Of a stretch of 64,000 nt of DNA, positions 1 to 11,418 are shown piece after piece. The position numbers and the translations under genes were made by a program. The notes under the pieces were generated by a model. That model was not told where the DNA came from and ran no database searches. It saw nothing but the letters and a program-made list of their open reading frames with translations. Every line of letters begins with the position of its first letter. Position 1 is the first letter of the stretch. The stretch comes from Herpomyces periplanetae (Eukaryota; Ascomycota; Laboulbeniomycetes; Herpomycetales; Herpomycetaceae): NCBI GenBank assembly GCA_009733715.1, contig WMKJ01000022.1, forward strand, positions 1 through 64,000, written 5' to 3'.

Positions 1-318
1 CGACCTTCCGATAATCGTTTAATGTGCGACTGGTGCCCGTTTGCGGATGTTACCATAAGATCTATTAATTTTATACTCTAACGTTCGTAAACCTTTCTGA
101 ATAGTTTCATGTTCAGTCTGGCTAACTGGCTCGAGAGAAATAGATTTAGCAGTATACAGCCTACATACTAAGTCCTGAAACATATATTTATCAACCCTGC
201 CTGCCGTGCCATTTGAATAATTTTCATTGTTGGAGCATTACCTATAAGTCAGCGTCAAGGCGCACTGAAAAACATCAAGCCAACTTTTTACAAACTGAGT
301 GATTCACCCCCAGATAAA

Positions 319-1371
319 ATGCCAAACGGAAGACCTAAGGCATCGCAAATCGCTAGTGAAGCTAAAAAATCATGGTTCGCTTACATTGACCGAAACTACT
401 CGCAGTATCCAGCGTGCTCATTTCTGCATTATGATACGTCTACAATGCCGGTTCCAGCACACGCAACGAAGAAGTACCGCTTGTCCGTTGCTGTAGTTGA
501 GGGCAATCCTGTTGATGCTGCAATTATGTGGCGAGCGTACAACGTTAAACGCTACTACGAGCGAGGATCAATTGATGAAAAGCCTGGAGTAATAGGCGTC
601 GTGAACACGGCAAATGAAAAGAGACCAGGAGGTGATTGGGAAAGCGGTCTTATTGCACCCGAAGAATGTTTCGCTCGACGAAGTAATCTTGTGAAAGCTT
701 TAGCGACGCCATGGAGATATGACAACAAAAATATTCACGAATATGGGCAATCGCACTACCCTCTTCCACCAAAAGGAGGACTATACTCGCCGTACGTAGG
801 TTAGTATTTGAAATTACCCTTTATAATAGCGACTATTCAATCGGATTCGTGTCAATGCCTTAAAAATGGTAGCTAAACTATTGAGTTTGTAGTCATATTT
901 CGAGATGGTCCAGACGAGTATAAACTTTGGTCCCATCCCAAGGTAGTGCCCGTTATATCGGTAGCACCAGTTCGAAGACCACGTTTAGACGAGAGCGGTA
1001 CACGATACTCCTTTGAACAGGAGCGACAGCTAATGTTGGAAAAAATGAAGTCGGTGTTACGAATTGCTGCATACTGGCGTATTAAAGATCTATGCTTGAG
1101 TTCATTTGGATGTGGCCCCGTGTTTCGGAACCCAGTGCTAGAAGTGGCCTGTATGTGGAGGAACTTACTTTTTGAGGACGTTGAATTTAGAGGCGCATTT
1201 GATAATGTAGTATTTGCGGTCGATAATTCTCCTATACATAACGTTCCTGGCAGCGACAGATTGATGTCAGAACACGAAGTGTTCTCTTGCGAACTTCATG
1301 CCAACAAAACCTACCCCACGACGTACCGTTGGGGTTACACGCCTTGCAAGCCTAATGAATTTGTTTTATAG
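319..1371 (+). CDS. Microbial-type poly(ADP-ribose) glycohydrolase (PARG, DUF2263 / TIGR02452 family)
   Basis: Two exons, 319-799 and 893-1371, joined across a 93-nt GT-AG intron, give 319 aa. The family removes ADP-ribose polymers from proteins through a macrodomain-like fold. The signature is visible around residues 90-125: a VVNTAN strand, then PGGDWESG and APEECFARRSNL, matching the family's GG(G)-x6-8-QEE catalytic loop. Both acidic residues are kept but Gln is replaced by Pro and the third Gly by Asp. The second exon carries the conserved FGCGPVFRNP loop and ends in a short aromatic tail. The start is the first ATG of the open frame, with no signal peptide. Family call is confident; activity is inferred from the retained Glu pair. 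Confidence 0.85.
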
Positions 1372-2409
1372 GATAATCAGCACAAAATTTTTACCGATGA
1401 AATTGAAACGAAACACCAAGTAGTGATAAATTTGCTTCGTCTATTTGAATGAGCGCAAACCCTAGTGAAGCCATGAATAAATAACGATTGGGGGACAACT
1501 ATTCAGGACTATAATCGACATGAGAGTGTTAAATGAGAATTTAGAGGCACAGGCTGAGCTTCAGTAATAAACGCCATAGTGCAATGTTTGATCACGGGTT
1601 GATAAACTACGGCAAAAAAGATTAGGATTTGAATGGAGGTATATATTTGTAGAATAAAGTTGTCTCAAGCCATTTAGTATGCAAACAAGTTAACATTATT
1701 CAAAATCGGAGGCTCCAGTAAAACAATTCCCTCAAAGAAAGTAGAAGGAATTCCTTTAAACACGAGGAAGAAGCAATAAAAAAAAAACTATCAAAGTTAT
1801 GAAGTGACTATCTCGATGTGGGATCCTACAATGTTGACAAGAAGTCAGAACTTATTTGGATCCTCTTTAAACAATATTAAGCATGCACCGTTTGATGCAC
1901 GGACAAAACAAAAACTATTCAGATCTGGGACGAAACTCATTTGGATCGATTGAAAGCAGATTAAACCTCGAAGCCAGTACATCACAATTAAATTTAGCTG
2001 ATTGGAAAATGGGGCAAATCTCCTTGGGTACATATGAGTTGTAGAACGGAGGCGAAATACCCCAAGTATATGCGAGATTTCGGAAACAGAAAACAATTGT
2101 AAACGAGGGTTTAATACACGATGTTAAAAAAAAATAACCAGATTCAAACTTTGTGAAGGCATTTAGTTCAGAGGAATCAAACGATCGGTAAAGCGAATAA
2201 TACTAATATAAAGATTATGAAGCTAATACAAATACAAAGAATCATGGAGAGCAGGAAAGGAAAAACCAACTGAGAATTCAGAAAGCATAATGGTAAAATC
2301 AAATGGTATAGCCTGAGAGATGCAGTTGAATGGAATTCATTCTCACGCTCATCGATACTAATTGAAAGGGCAATACAAGAGAGACTTCAAGGACAATGAT
2401 AGGTGAAGG
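1372..2409. other. Convergent intergenic region, no gene seen
   Basis: AT-rich spacer between the 3' ends of the PARG-like gene and COA6. It has poly-A runs near 1780 and 2130. The longest open frame, about 80 codons on the minus strand at 1845-2096, has no recognisable motif and looks like chance. Confidence 0.5.
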
Positions 2410-2789
2410 CTACTTGTCCGAGACTTGATTCGTTAAAAGCTCTTCCATTTGTTTTTTTTTAAAGTCTGTAACGCGTTTTTGTTGGAAATATTTTACCTAA
2501 ATCATATAAAGGTTAGTGATGGTTAATTAAGGGACTGAAAAAGACACTAAGGCTTTACCCAGCTAGAAGCACATTTTTGTTCAAAGTTGGAAAACTCATA
2601 TCCACATTTGGAACGAGCTTCATCACTGTGAGCAATACTATTAATTATGCTATGACTATCTAAACAAGCATAGAATTTATCCCTGGCTTCCCAGCAATTG
2701 GTGCGTTGTTCATGATTAGGAGCATCAAGGGGAAAATCAGTCGAACGCTTTGAAGATGATGACCACCAGGAAGATGGAAGCCAGCCCAT
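2410..2789 (-). CDS. COA6: Cytochrome c oxidase assembly factor 6 (Coa6)
   Basis: Exon 1 is 2559-2789, exon 2 is 2410-2496, with a 62-nt intron; the product is 105 aa. Coa6 is a small intermembrane-space protein that helps mature the copper site of Cox2 in complex IV. The protein starts MGW, as fungal Coa6 often does. It shows a CWEARDKFYAC helix (CX9C) and a later C-x10-C pair (CGYEFSNFEQKC), the twin cysteine motif of the family. The second exon supplies the expected WVKYFQQKR tail; without splicing the frame stops right after WVKP. It is divergent from SYS1, sharing a roughly 650-bp upstream region. Confidence 0.92.
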
Positions 2790-3438
2790 TTCAGTATATA
2801 TTTTCGAGTAATGACTAACACCAATAAATGCAAATAATACTCAAAAGAACGCAAGCTTTTCATAAAAGATATTAGAATGTCGCGATGCAACAAAACAACA
2901 TCAAAATTGCGAATTTCGCCGTCAAAACGATCAAGCCGCAAAACAACCGCGCCACATTTCGGGCCGAAGATTTTTCGGGAAATTAGATATCTCGGGCACG
3001 TGACAATTGAAGGTCGTTCAAGGCCAAAAGTTTGTGACGATTTCGACTTAAGAGCACAAATTTTTCAAAGTTTCACACAAATGACTTTTATATATCAAAT
3101 CTACGGACAGTTTTTGTGCTTGGTGGCATAACTAGTAGGTAATATATTAAATTGCTTCTATGTTTCGCGTATCCCTGAATATTTTCGTGTTCTAAATACT
3201 CGTTTAACTTCAGTTTGGCAATTACTGCCAAGTTTGAAATGATGATTTCACTCAATTAGTTCAGTAGAGATAGCGTAAAGCTGTTAAATTCCCTTGATTA
3301 ACAGAGTGTTTATTTGAAAAGTTTGGAAATGATTATACTCCCGTTTCTTTAAAAGCGATAACGTGGAGTCGTAATTTACAAAATATGTTGCTTATCTGAT
3401 ACGGATCTTGAGAGTCAATATTTTATGCAGCAGCAACC
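2790..3438. promoter_or_regulatory. Divergent promoter region COA6 / SYS1
   Basis: No supported gene. An E-box CACGTGAC lies at 2997-3004, about 210 bp upstream of COA6 and 435 bp upstream of SYS1. The 84-codon plus-strand frame at 2877-3131 is basic, low in complexity and matches nothing I recognise. Confidence 0.4.
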
Positions 3439-4151
3439 ATGACACGAAGAAGGCGTTTTGTTCGCTACACGGGACCGATTGAATTAGGAGCTGTGAGAAT
3501 ACTAACCCGAATAATCATTCTTCAATTCTTGTACTATATATCAGCGGTTATCATGATTCTCTGTGCCGTATTATTTTTCGGATATCCAATTAACATGGAT
3601 TTATTTTTGAACTGGAAGACTGTACGAGGTGATGTTACATCAGGCTGGATACTTGGATCGGCCTGGATTTTGAACAGTATACCAAGGTAAGTTTAGTTAT
3701 CCTTACTCTGTTCATCCCGAAATTCAAGTATAGGCTGATTCCCTCTAGCGTAATATACATTTTATTAATTATCAGAAGATCGAATCTCGTGGCAGATTTT
3801 GCCATAACAATACATTTAATTCACATCGTCGCCACATGGATTTATTCCGGGAGTTTCCCCACAAACATACTATTCTGGTTAATAATGTTAGTGTCAATGA
3901 CAATTGTCACTCTAGGATGTTCTTTTGGATCTCGTAATCAAGAGATGAATTTTTTATTGACATATCCATTGGAAGAATCACAAAATTATACAGAGCAGCG
4001 CCGCTTAACACTATTATTTATTAATCGAGTCCAATGTATACTAGAGACATTAAAGAAATACCCGGAACGAATCTATAAAGAATGGAGAAAAGATACTTCC
4101 CCTAATCAAGTACTCTCGGATATTCACTCACGTCAAGGATCAAGTACATGA
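3439..4151 (+). CDS. SYS1: Golgi integral membrane protein SYS1
   Basis: Exons 3439-3686 and 3749-4151, intron 62 nt, 216 aa. Sys1 sits in the trans-Golgi membrane and is the receptor that recruits the Arf-like GTPase Arl3/ARFRP1 for traffic between Golgi and endosomes. Four hydrophobic segments are visible. The diagnostic part is the exon-2 stretch beginning about residue 90, IRRSNLVADFAITIHLIHI followed by WIYSGSFP, which lines up with human SYS1 DFTVTVHFFHLLGCWFYSSRFP. The C-terminal tail of about 60 aa is longer than in animals and hydrophilic. The start is the first ATG after an in-frame stop. URB1 follows on the same strand after about 300 bp. Confidence 0.88.
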
Positions 4152-4446
4152 CAATCGTCTACTAATCCAAAATTCACCTCGTTTTTGAATTGATAAGCTG
4201 AATTTCTCTTAAATAGAATTCGTCCTCGAAAAACTTTGACCACTTCGGCGAAGTTTTGAAAATGTCAAATCCAGTCATGTGACTCGGCGGGAGAAAGTGG
4301 TCAGGTGACGCTGAAGGTTCAACTTAAGCGGAAATGCGCACTTTCGTCAGTTTTGGATGAGTTAAAGATAATATTTTGGTTAATATTTTGTCAAAACTAT
4401 GGGAGGAATAGAATTTTACGGAACGTTAACTCATTAATTGCTCATT

Positions 4447-7400
4447 ATGGCTAAACGAAAGAGTTCAGGGGAATTCAATGAACCACGAAAGTTCAAAAGA
4501 AAAAATCACGCGGATCTCCCGGCCGAAGCAGTTGAGGACAAGTCTAATAAGCATGTTGAAAAGAACCATTTAAATATGCCATGTCATCAGAATGCTTTTG
4601 GTTGCGATTTTGACACAGACTTAAGTTCTATTAATACTCTTAAGGATTTAGAAGCATTAATTGATCATGACGCCAGAAATTCCAAAGACACAAATACCTT
4701 CTCGGGAGTTAAGCTGTTTTTTCTGTTTTTGGATATTACGAACAGGACCTGGACTAGTCAGAATCCTACGAAAGAATTAATCTCGCATAAGTCAATAGTG
4801 GAAGATTTTTTAAAGTTGCAATTGACAAAACTTGAGCAACATTGTGAAGTTACAGGCACTACGAGTAAGATACTGCTTGAGAATTTGTTCAAAATATGGC
4901 ACTTCTCGAGTCAATGTGATAACGAATTAGGATATTTGTATATTATCAATACATTGTTGGTTTTGATCCAACTCTCGGAAAAGTGTGAAGGTTGTAGAGA
5001 TTTTGGTGGAAAACTAGGGGAAGCAATCCTGAGCGAAACAAATGTGACTCTTTTATCCCGAGGATTACTAGCACAGTCCCATAAATATTTTATTTTGAAC
5101 AAATCATGGGAACTTCTCTCGACTCTCTGCCAATTTGAGAATGGAAGACTTATTCGACTAATTTACTACTTTCGGGAAAAATTCTTTACGGATCGAACTT
5201 TGGTCAAAATTTTGAAAATCGGAATGGGAAAGCGAGGCAAAAAATGCACTATCCCAACTAACCTTTTGGAAAATTATCCTGGAAACTACATTTTACAAGT
5301 TCTCCAATCTTTTATCAAGTTTGGTGATGATGCACAGCGTGTAGGAATTCTTAAACATTTTATCGCATTCAAATTATTGTTTCAAAATGGCACCTTAATC
5401 AAATCAGATCTGCTCTGTAGCTTTCTTGACTGCTTGATTCATGACATTCTTCAGAATGGTGCAATTCCCGTAAAGGTTAAGAGCAGAATATTCATCAATA
5501 CGAATTTATTGAATCTATTGACACTCTCGCGGGCCATTGAGTCAAAGGAAACAATGAGTAATGCTGAAGAGAGTTTAAACAAAAAAATATTCTATTTCAT
5601 TAAATTTGTTTGTACGTCAAGTGAATCTGGGTTAATCCCTAAGAGTGTTGCACACCCGTCTCTTTTCGAGCGCAATACTTCAGTTCCCAATGATCGATAT
5701 CATGGCTTTGATGCCCTTCATGGTTCAGCTACACCAGATATTAACACGACCGCAACGGGTTATGTTAGGCAGCTCAAAAACATTATGCCTTTTGTGAACT
5801 CTCTGCATCCGCACCAAAGCATTTCTGAATGCGACTTATTACTTGAATTGTTCGCTATTCCTCACTTACCGGCGATTTATCTTCGAAATTTTACCGTTTC
5901 TCTAGAACCGAATCTAACCTTCCATTGGATTGGCTACTTTTCAATGTTTTCTCGAATCATTCAGCTCCCAGTTTATGGACTTTCCGATCAGGTTTTAAAG
6001 CCTCAGTTTTCCTATAGACCAAGTCTGCTTGACGTTGTTGAGTCAATTCTTCCCTTACCAATTACGGCGAAATTGTTAATTCGTTGTTTCAACTCCAACG
6101 TCAGCTTAATCAATTTTTACACCGTTCGTCTTCTCACCCTGTCGTTTATTAAATTTTCTCGTGTTATGAAAATTTTAAACACATCTCCTGCGAATGTCTA
6201 CTTCGATTTTCTACGGCGAAATTTGCCCCATGAGTTCGCAAAACGGTGTCCACCAATTAAACCACTTCAATCTCTTTTTCATCGCTTATCCAATGATCAA
6301 TTGATAATGCGAGAGTTGGTATCAAGGTTGCTATCACTCTATCATTTAGAAACTCCCAATCTTGCTTTGCAATATCCTTTTGATGTTTCATTGGCATTAT
6401 CAAAAAAGTTACTCCTTGTCGACCAATCAAAAAATCATGATCCACTTCATCTATTGGAACTTGAGCATCTCATTCACATTTCTCGCTGCTCTCTTTCATT
6501 TCAATGGTGGAATTTATCAAGTCAATTAGAACTATCTCCGTTTACTACTTTTCTCCGGTTGGCAGCTCGTTCTTATGAGGCATCGATCCCCATTAGTTCA
6601 ATCATCTCTATCAAATCCGCTCTTTCAGATGTTTGTCGGGATTATGGTATACTTTCAAGCACTGGCCAACCAGAGAAATTACACTCATCATCATTTCGTG
6701 AAGGATTGTGTGACTCCCTGGATGTTTTAATTGCATCACTACATCGTTGTAATAATTCTTTTGTATGTTATGCATTTCTTGACAAATGTGTCAACCGACT
6801 ATTCCGTCGATCTATTCGCTATGCGGATCTTGCCTGTTCATATATAAAAGAGGGAAATGGTAAGTATGGAAGGAATAATTCAACAACCACGCCCCAAATT
6901 TCCCTGCTTGTTGCAGTTTTGGTTGAACAATGGCCGTTTATTCAAGTCGAATTTCCACCTGTTGATTGTCGCTGCTTAGCAGGGTGGCTTCGTGATTTTA
7001 TTCTTGGACTTTGTCTCATAGGTGAGGACGTATCAGGACTTTGTACAGCATTCCGGTATCTTCGACGGTCTACTGCTTCATCAATATCTACTATTTTTCC
7101 TCGTCGGAGCAAAGTAGTGGAGGAGGCTCGCAAGTTTGAACCAAAGTTAATCGAGGTTTTGAATTTATATGCCCTCACTAATCCAGACAGTGAAGAGAAA
7201 TTGGAGTCACAAGCAGACTATAGCAATGTTAAGAAATGTGATTATCTGGAGGATCTATTGCTGCAGTTACTTCCGATTGGCTCGCGCGCATCATTCCCGG
7301 AACTTTCACGCTGGAGTCATGTTTCCCCTCGATCAGCTCTTTTGGATGGCCATATTACCAATTTACTGCAACTTTTGTGCAATCAACACCGAAATATTCG

Positions 7401-8118
7401 TTTGTCAGCTTTTGATTCGCTGGTTAGGTTTGGACAAGCAATGAGAAGTAGTTCCACCACAGAATCGCAAAACTTTAAAAGTTGGCCACGTGTTAAAAAG
7501 CTTCTAGGGCAGACGTTAAATACAGCTCAGCCCGTTATCGATCGAGAACCTTTACTTCATACGTTTGTTGCATTTTCTACCGAGTCTCTATCTATAGTTA
7601 TACATTCTCATCACCCTTTGCATTCATTAATAGCGTCTATATTACGTTCTGCAGCACAAGATAATTCGAACGTATGGTCTGGCAAGCGAATTTTGCAAAG
7701 TGTCATGAGCCCGATATTTAAGTCTTATGCAGAAGATTCCAGCTGTTCGCTTGAAAGTTTGAAATGGGTACTTAATTTTCTTGTTAAAGCTTGTCAATCC
7801 GAATCAGACGTTCGCCTCTTCATCTCCCAACATCGTATTATTGATACACTATTTATTAAATTAACCCGGGAAATCTTTTCTTCGTCGGATAAAACAACCC
7901 TTGTTAATCATCTATTCTTTGCACTGCTCCATAGCTTGCTAAAACATGATTTTGCCAGAGATTACTTAGCTCAGAATCACGCTCTTGTGCAATGGCTGGA
8001 CAGTCTTGCTACGCTTACTGCATCCTTTTCACCACATACATCCGAGCATTTTGTACGCCTATTTGACCTTACAAAACAGACACGCGAATCAAGTATTACA
8101 AGCGCACAAAAGTCATGA
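4447..8118 (+). CDS. URB1: Nucleolar pre-ribosomal-associated protein 1 (URB1/Npa1-like)
   Basis: Uninterrupted frame of 1223 aa. Urb1/Npa1 is a large helical-repeat protein of early pre-60S particles, needed for 25S rRNA remodelling in the nucleolus. The N-terminus is strongly basic (MAKRKSSGEF, then KFKRKNH), consistent with nuclear import. Residues about 200-370 follow the Npa1 N-terminal domain pattern (…FIKFGDDAQRVGILKHFIAF…), and residues about 520-580 carry the second conserved block (ESILPLPITAKLLIRCF, then VRLLTLSFIKFSRV). The rest is alternating Leu-rich helices without other domains. Length is below the usual 1700-2200 aa, so the C-terminal part is short or a downstream exon was missed. 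ATG at 4447 is the first Met in the frame. Confidence 0.75.
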   Translation: MAKRKSSGEFNEPRKFKRKNHADLPAEAVEDKSNKHVEKNHLNMPCHQNAFGCDFDTDLSSINTLKDLEALIDHDARNSKDTNTFSGVKLFFLFLDITNRTWTSQNPTKELISHKSIVEDFLKLQLTKLEQHCEVTGTTSKILLENLFKIWHFSSQCDNELGYLYIINTLLVLIQLSEKCEGCRDFGGKLGEAILSETNVTLLSRGLLAQSHKYFILNKSWELLSTLCQFENGRLIRLIYYFREKFFTDRTLVKILKIGMGKRGKKCTIPTNLLENYPGNYILQVLQSFIKFGDDAQRVGILKHFIAFKLLFQNGTLIKSDLLCSFLDCLIHDILQNGAIPVKVKSRIFINTNLLNLLTLSRAIESKETMSNAEESLNKKIFYFIKFVCTSSESGLIPKSVAHPSLFERNTSVPNDRYHGFDALHGSATPDINTTATGYVRQLKNIMPFVNSLHPHQSISECDLLLELFAIPHLPAIYLRNFTVSLEPNLTFHWIGYFSMFSRIIQLPVYGLSDQVLKPQFSYRPSLLDVVESILPLPITAKLLIRCFNSNVSLINFYTVRLLTLSFIKFSRVMKILNTSPANVYFDFLRRNLPHEFAKRCPPIKPLQSLFHRLSNDQLIMRELVSRLLSLYHLETPNLALQYPFDVSLALSKKLLLVDQSKNHDPLHLLELEHLIHISRCSLSFQWWNLSSQLELSPFTTFLRLAARSYEASIPISSIISIKSALSDVCRDYGILSSTGQPEKLHSSSFREGLCDSLDVLIASLHRCNNSFVCYAFLDKCVNRLFRRSIRYADLACSYIKEGNGKYGRNNSTTTPQISLLVAVLVEQWPFIQVEFPPVDCRCLAGWLRDFILGLCLIGEDVSGLCTAFRYLRRSTASSISTIFPRRSKVVEEARKFEPKLIEVLNLYALTNPDSEEKLESQADYSNVKKCDYLEDLLLQLLPIGSRASFPELSRWSHVSPRSALLDGHITNLLQLLCNQHRNIRLSAFDSLVRFGQAMRSSSTTESQNFKSWPRVKKLLGQTLNTAQPVIDREPLLHTFVAFSTESLSIVIHSHHPLHSLIASILRSAAQDNSNVWSGKRILQSVMSPIFKSYAEDSSCSLESLKWVLNFLVKACQSESDVRLFISQHRIIDTLFIKLTREIFSSSDKTTLVNHLFFALLHSLLKHDFARDYLAQNHALVQWLDSLATLTASFSPHTSEHFVRLFDLTKQTRESSITSAQKS

Positions 8119-8220
8119 TCATTAAACATTGTTTTAATCGTACACGCTAAACTTGAAGCGCTGGGAACCTATGCTAAGATGGGGTTAATACCAGGAACCA
8201 TTCACAGTAGGATTCTCATT

Positions 8221-9509
8221 TTAGTACCCCTCTGGAATACAAGCACGAATTTCCCGTAAAGCGCCCTCATCGTCACTAAAGGGCGCGAGTTCACGAGCGA
8301 CTAGGTTATCAATATTTTCATCACAAGCAGCTAAGGCGGTTAGCAATCGAACGATGAATGGTGTCAGTGATTTTCCCAAGGTAGCACTATCAACACCACC
8401 AGGAGGTAAAGACGGGAGGGATGTTGTACTAGAAGGCGTTAACACGTAGGATAGGAATTGGAATGTGCAGCTGATAGTCGACCATAAGGTAATGCTAGAT
8501 AGGCGCAAGATTCGAAGTAGCTGGTACGGCGCCAAAGCATGTGACGGAAACGCTAAAACTATGACCGGATTAATCAAATGGCTCAGCACTACAGGAAAAT
8601 CCGGCCTCAAAACTGTCGACAGCTCGAAGAGGAACATGCCAAATATGAAAGCATATCGCCACTTAGGGGAGGAGCGTTAGTCGCAGGGTGTGGAGATGGG
8701 AAGTTGTTGAGAGAAGGTTTGTGGAAGGTGGAGGGGAGACAAGACGAGACGAATCGTACTTACAAAACAGGCGCTGCTAACAATCCGAAAAGTTTGCATA
8801 ACGAGTAGCATTATGAGGGATGCACCGTAATACTCAGTAATGACGGTGGTGGCGATCCGCAAATAGTCCGTTAAGAACTTGCAGTTGGCACAGTTTAAAT
8901 AATCAAATCCAAGTCGATCATACACAAACCGAAGGGTTGGGTCGGTAAGCACGTCTCTTGCCCTTTGTAAATTAATAAATGAGTGCTCTGCTTTCTGGCG
9001 ATCGTTCAGAGAGACTTTGTCAGGATGATAGAGTATTGACCTTTTAGTTTAAATTTTTAAGTTGTATGCATCAATAAAGTTAATTATAGGTGATAACCAA
9101 CTAAATTAAGAACCTTCCCTACTTACAGTTTTCTAAAGTGTGATTTGATTTCACGTTCACTGGAACTTGGCTGAACTCCAAGAACATTGTAAAGAGTTGG
9201 GGTTTGTATTGTGTTCCAGTAGGATGAAAGAATAGTGTATGCAAGATAAAGCGAACAACCTATCATCAAAAACACATTTTCGTCACGGATATACTTTGAA
9301 GATGCTACGGGTGGCTTTCTCTGGGCCTTGGTTCCCGAATAAACGCATGAATAGTATGTTCGATGCAGAAGTTTGGAGATAATCTGATGTATGATCAAAG
9401 AAAGTAAACCAGGTTAGCATGATCCATGTATTTGGACGTGCTGTGTTCAACAAACATTTGGCATGAATATCCCGAGAAATGAATAAATAAAAATTTGAAG
9501 CCCGTCCAT
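8221..9509 (-). CDS. Membrane-bound J-domain (DnaJ) protein, fungal type
   Basis: Four exons: 9456-9509, 9127-9383, 8764-9040 and 8221-8661; 342 aa. J-proteins stimulate the ATPase of Hsp70. Order: a short N-terminal exon (MDGLQ…), a membrane segment near residue 60 (FLMIGCSLYLAYTIL), then the J-domain starting TPTLYNVLGV, with the HPD triad in YHPDKVSL just after the second intron and ending LTDPTLRFVYDRLG. Several hydrophobic helices follow, including WRYAFIFGMFLFE at the start of exon 4. This matches a family of fungal endomembrane J-proteins; which organelle is not shown. The first intron has an unusual GTTTGT donor but a good GCTAAC branch site, so exon 1 is the least certain part. RMD1 lies only 98 bp upstream on the same strand. 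Confidence 0.85.
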
Positions 9510-9607
9510 GATAGTTTGGATCTCGTTCAGCTTGCCCGTCTCACTGGATAATCGATAGGCTATTTCTAAGTTCCAAATACTTCACTATATTGTCCCTACC
9601 GCTATGG

Positions 9608-11418
9608 TCACGTTGATAATCCAATCTGGTCAACGTCGTTGCGAACCATGGACATTAGAGGCCTCAATCGCTTGGGTTGTAGTTTTGTTAATATGGATGA
9701 GCGTAGGAAAACTTCGCTACACGTTACGATAATTGATAAAATGATCAAGAATATGATAACTTTGCTGAGAACTAAGTAGGTAATTAAAAGTTAGCCTAGT
9801 AAGAAATTTCCTTAGGTCAAATTGTTCACTTGAGCCCTTCTGTACCTCGGCTCAATGCACTGTCCGTCGCGTCTCGGTACCTCATCCCCTTGAATTGCCC
9901 GGTCCTTCTCCAACAATCTTCGGGAGGCTTGTCTTATTCCGGCTTGCCGAAACAAGAGGTTAAATGACACGAAATAATCAACTTACCAGTCATTTTTTCA
10001 TGGGCCAGCGAACTACTAAAGACAGATGCAAGGTCCAAAAACACTTGACACTTTTCATTCAAGACTTGGATACGTGGCTCGATTTCCAAATACTCTCGTA
10101 CCGCATAATATAGTGGATGTAGCGTAGGTTCGGTATCCCAAAAGAAATTTGGGATATCTAACACGTTAGAAGCTGTTCAATCATGTCAATTAGTCTTTTA
10201 GTGTAATTATGCAGTCTACTTCTTCCTCTTCAACATACACAAGTTCACATCAACCCGACTCTTGAATAATCGTCCGACAGTACGATTAACAAATCCCCGA
10301 TTCATGCGTAGAGTTCCTGTTTGCGCAAGCATACGTGGTGCATTTTCTGTTTCTTGCATTGTTTCGTGCATTCGCTCTTCGAAAAATTGAAGGAGGGTAC
10401 TCTGTGCTATAGCGTGCGATATAGCCAATTTTGTAAGATGGTCCCTGGTTTTAAGTGTTATCATATCATTGTAAACCCGTGGTCTCGCAATACTTGAATT
10501 ATACTCAAAGTGAAATTCTTCAATTTCAATATCCTCCTCGCTATGCTGACCCATCACAATTTGTAACCCAGTAAGTTGAAACGAGAAATTAATATCGGCA
10601 AGAATATTCTTTTCTTGACTTTCAGAGAAGTTCCAAAATACGAATATACCGTAGCTGAATACCAATACTTCTCCCACGTCCCGATAATCCGTTATAGACG
10701 ATTCATCGCAAGAATCGATAGGATCCATTCGTCCGGAGCGCTTCGCAGCCCGTTTGCGTGCAAATAGTTGTGAATTTGAGGTTAAATCACCCACAAATAA
10801 TTTGGAAGTGATATCACGTTTACTACTGCCGACCGAATGATCATCGTAACGGTAAGTAGTGGATGCAGTACTAATACCCGTATCAATGTTATTCGAAGGT
10901 TTTCGAATACATGGACTGCTTCGTACGCGAAAACCTCCGGCACCGTTAACCAAGGGAAACCGATACGTCACAATTAAACAATCGTCAAATAATCGAGTTG
11001 TACCTGCGTGGTAAGTCTCACAGAACATTTTCGCGGCCTCTAATATACACTCCTTCGCAGTGCAGTACGCAGTTACGCGTGCTATACGATTAGATCGATA
11101 TGCTTTTGGCAAACGTTCGGCGAACGATATTCCCTGGTCCTTTGCTACGAGTAGTAAGCTTTCCACATTGCTTGAATCGTCTCCGAAAGCCTGACTTTCA
11201 TCATCCAGAAATTGATACGTAAATGTGTCAGTTCCTGTATCAATTCCTCCTCCTGCTGCTACCGTCGGGGCCGTTGCCACGTTTACATCGACACTTCCTT
11301 TTACTTGTTCACGATTTTTTTCCCAAGTATCCGGTAACAAAACCAATTTTTCCGTTGCTTTGCCCTTGCGTGCATTGCCCGAAAATTCATTAATACCCGT
11401 CAACCGTTTTCCCGACAT
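9608..11418 (-). CDS. RMD1: Sporulation protein RMD1-like (DUF155 / RMND1 family)
   Basis: Exons 10239-11418, 9987-10172 and 9608-9771; 509 aa. DUF155 proteins (yeast Rmd1/Rmd8, human RMND1) are membrane-anchored; yeast Rmd1 is linked to meiotic divisions and human RMND1 to mitochondrial translation. Seen here: a charged N-terminal 100 aa of low complexity; the domain core from about residue 100 (AYCTAKECIL) through GEVLVFSYGIFVFWN; the joined stretch VNLSSNVLDIPNFFWDTEP across intron 1, which parallels human INLSSDLLLTPDFYW; and a C-terminal membrane helix IIFLIILSIIVTC in exon 3. No clear mitochondrial presequence, which favours the Rmd1 branch. Intron 2 is 215 nt, with a GCTAAC branch site. 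Confidence 0.85.

Noticed and set aside
10216-10250. Ending of RMD1-like at the in-frame stop after LKRKK
   Set aside because: That stop lies in an intron; splicing at a GTATGT donor restores the conserved NLSSNVLDIPNFF block and the membrane anchor.
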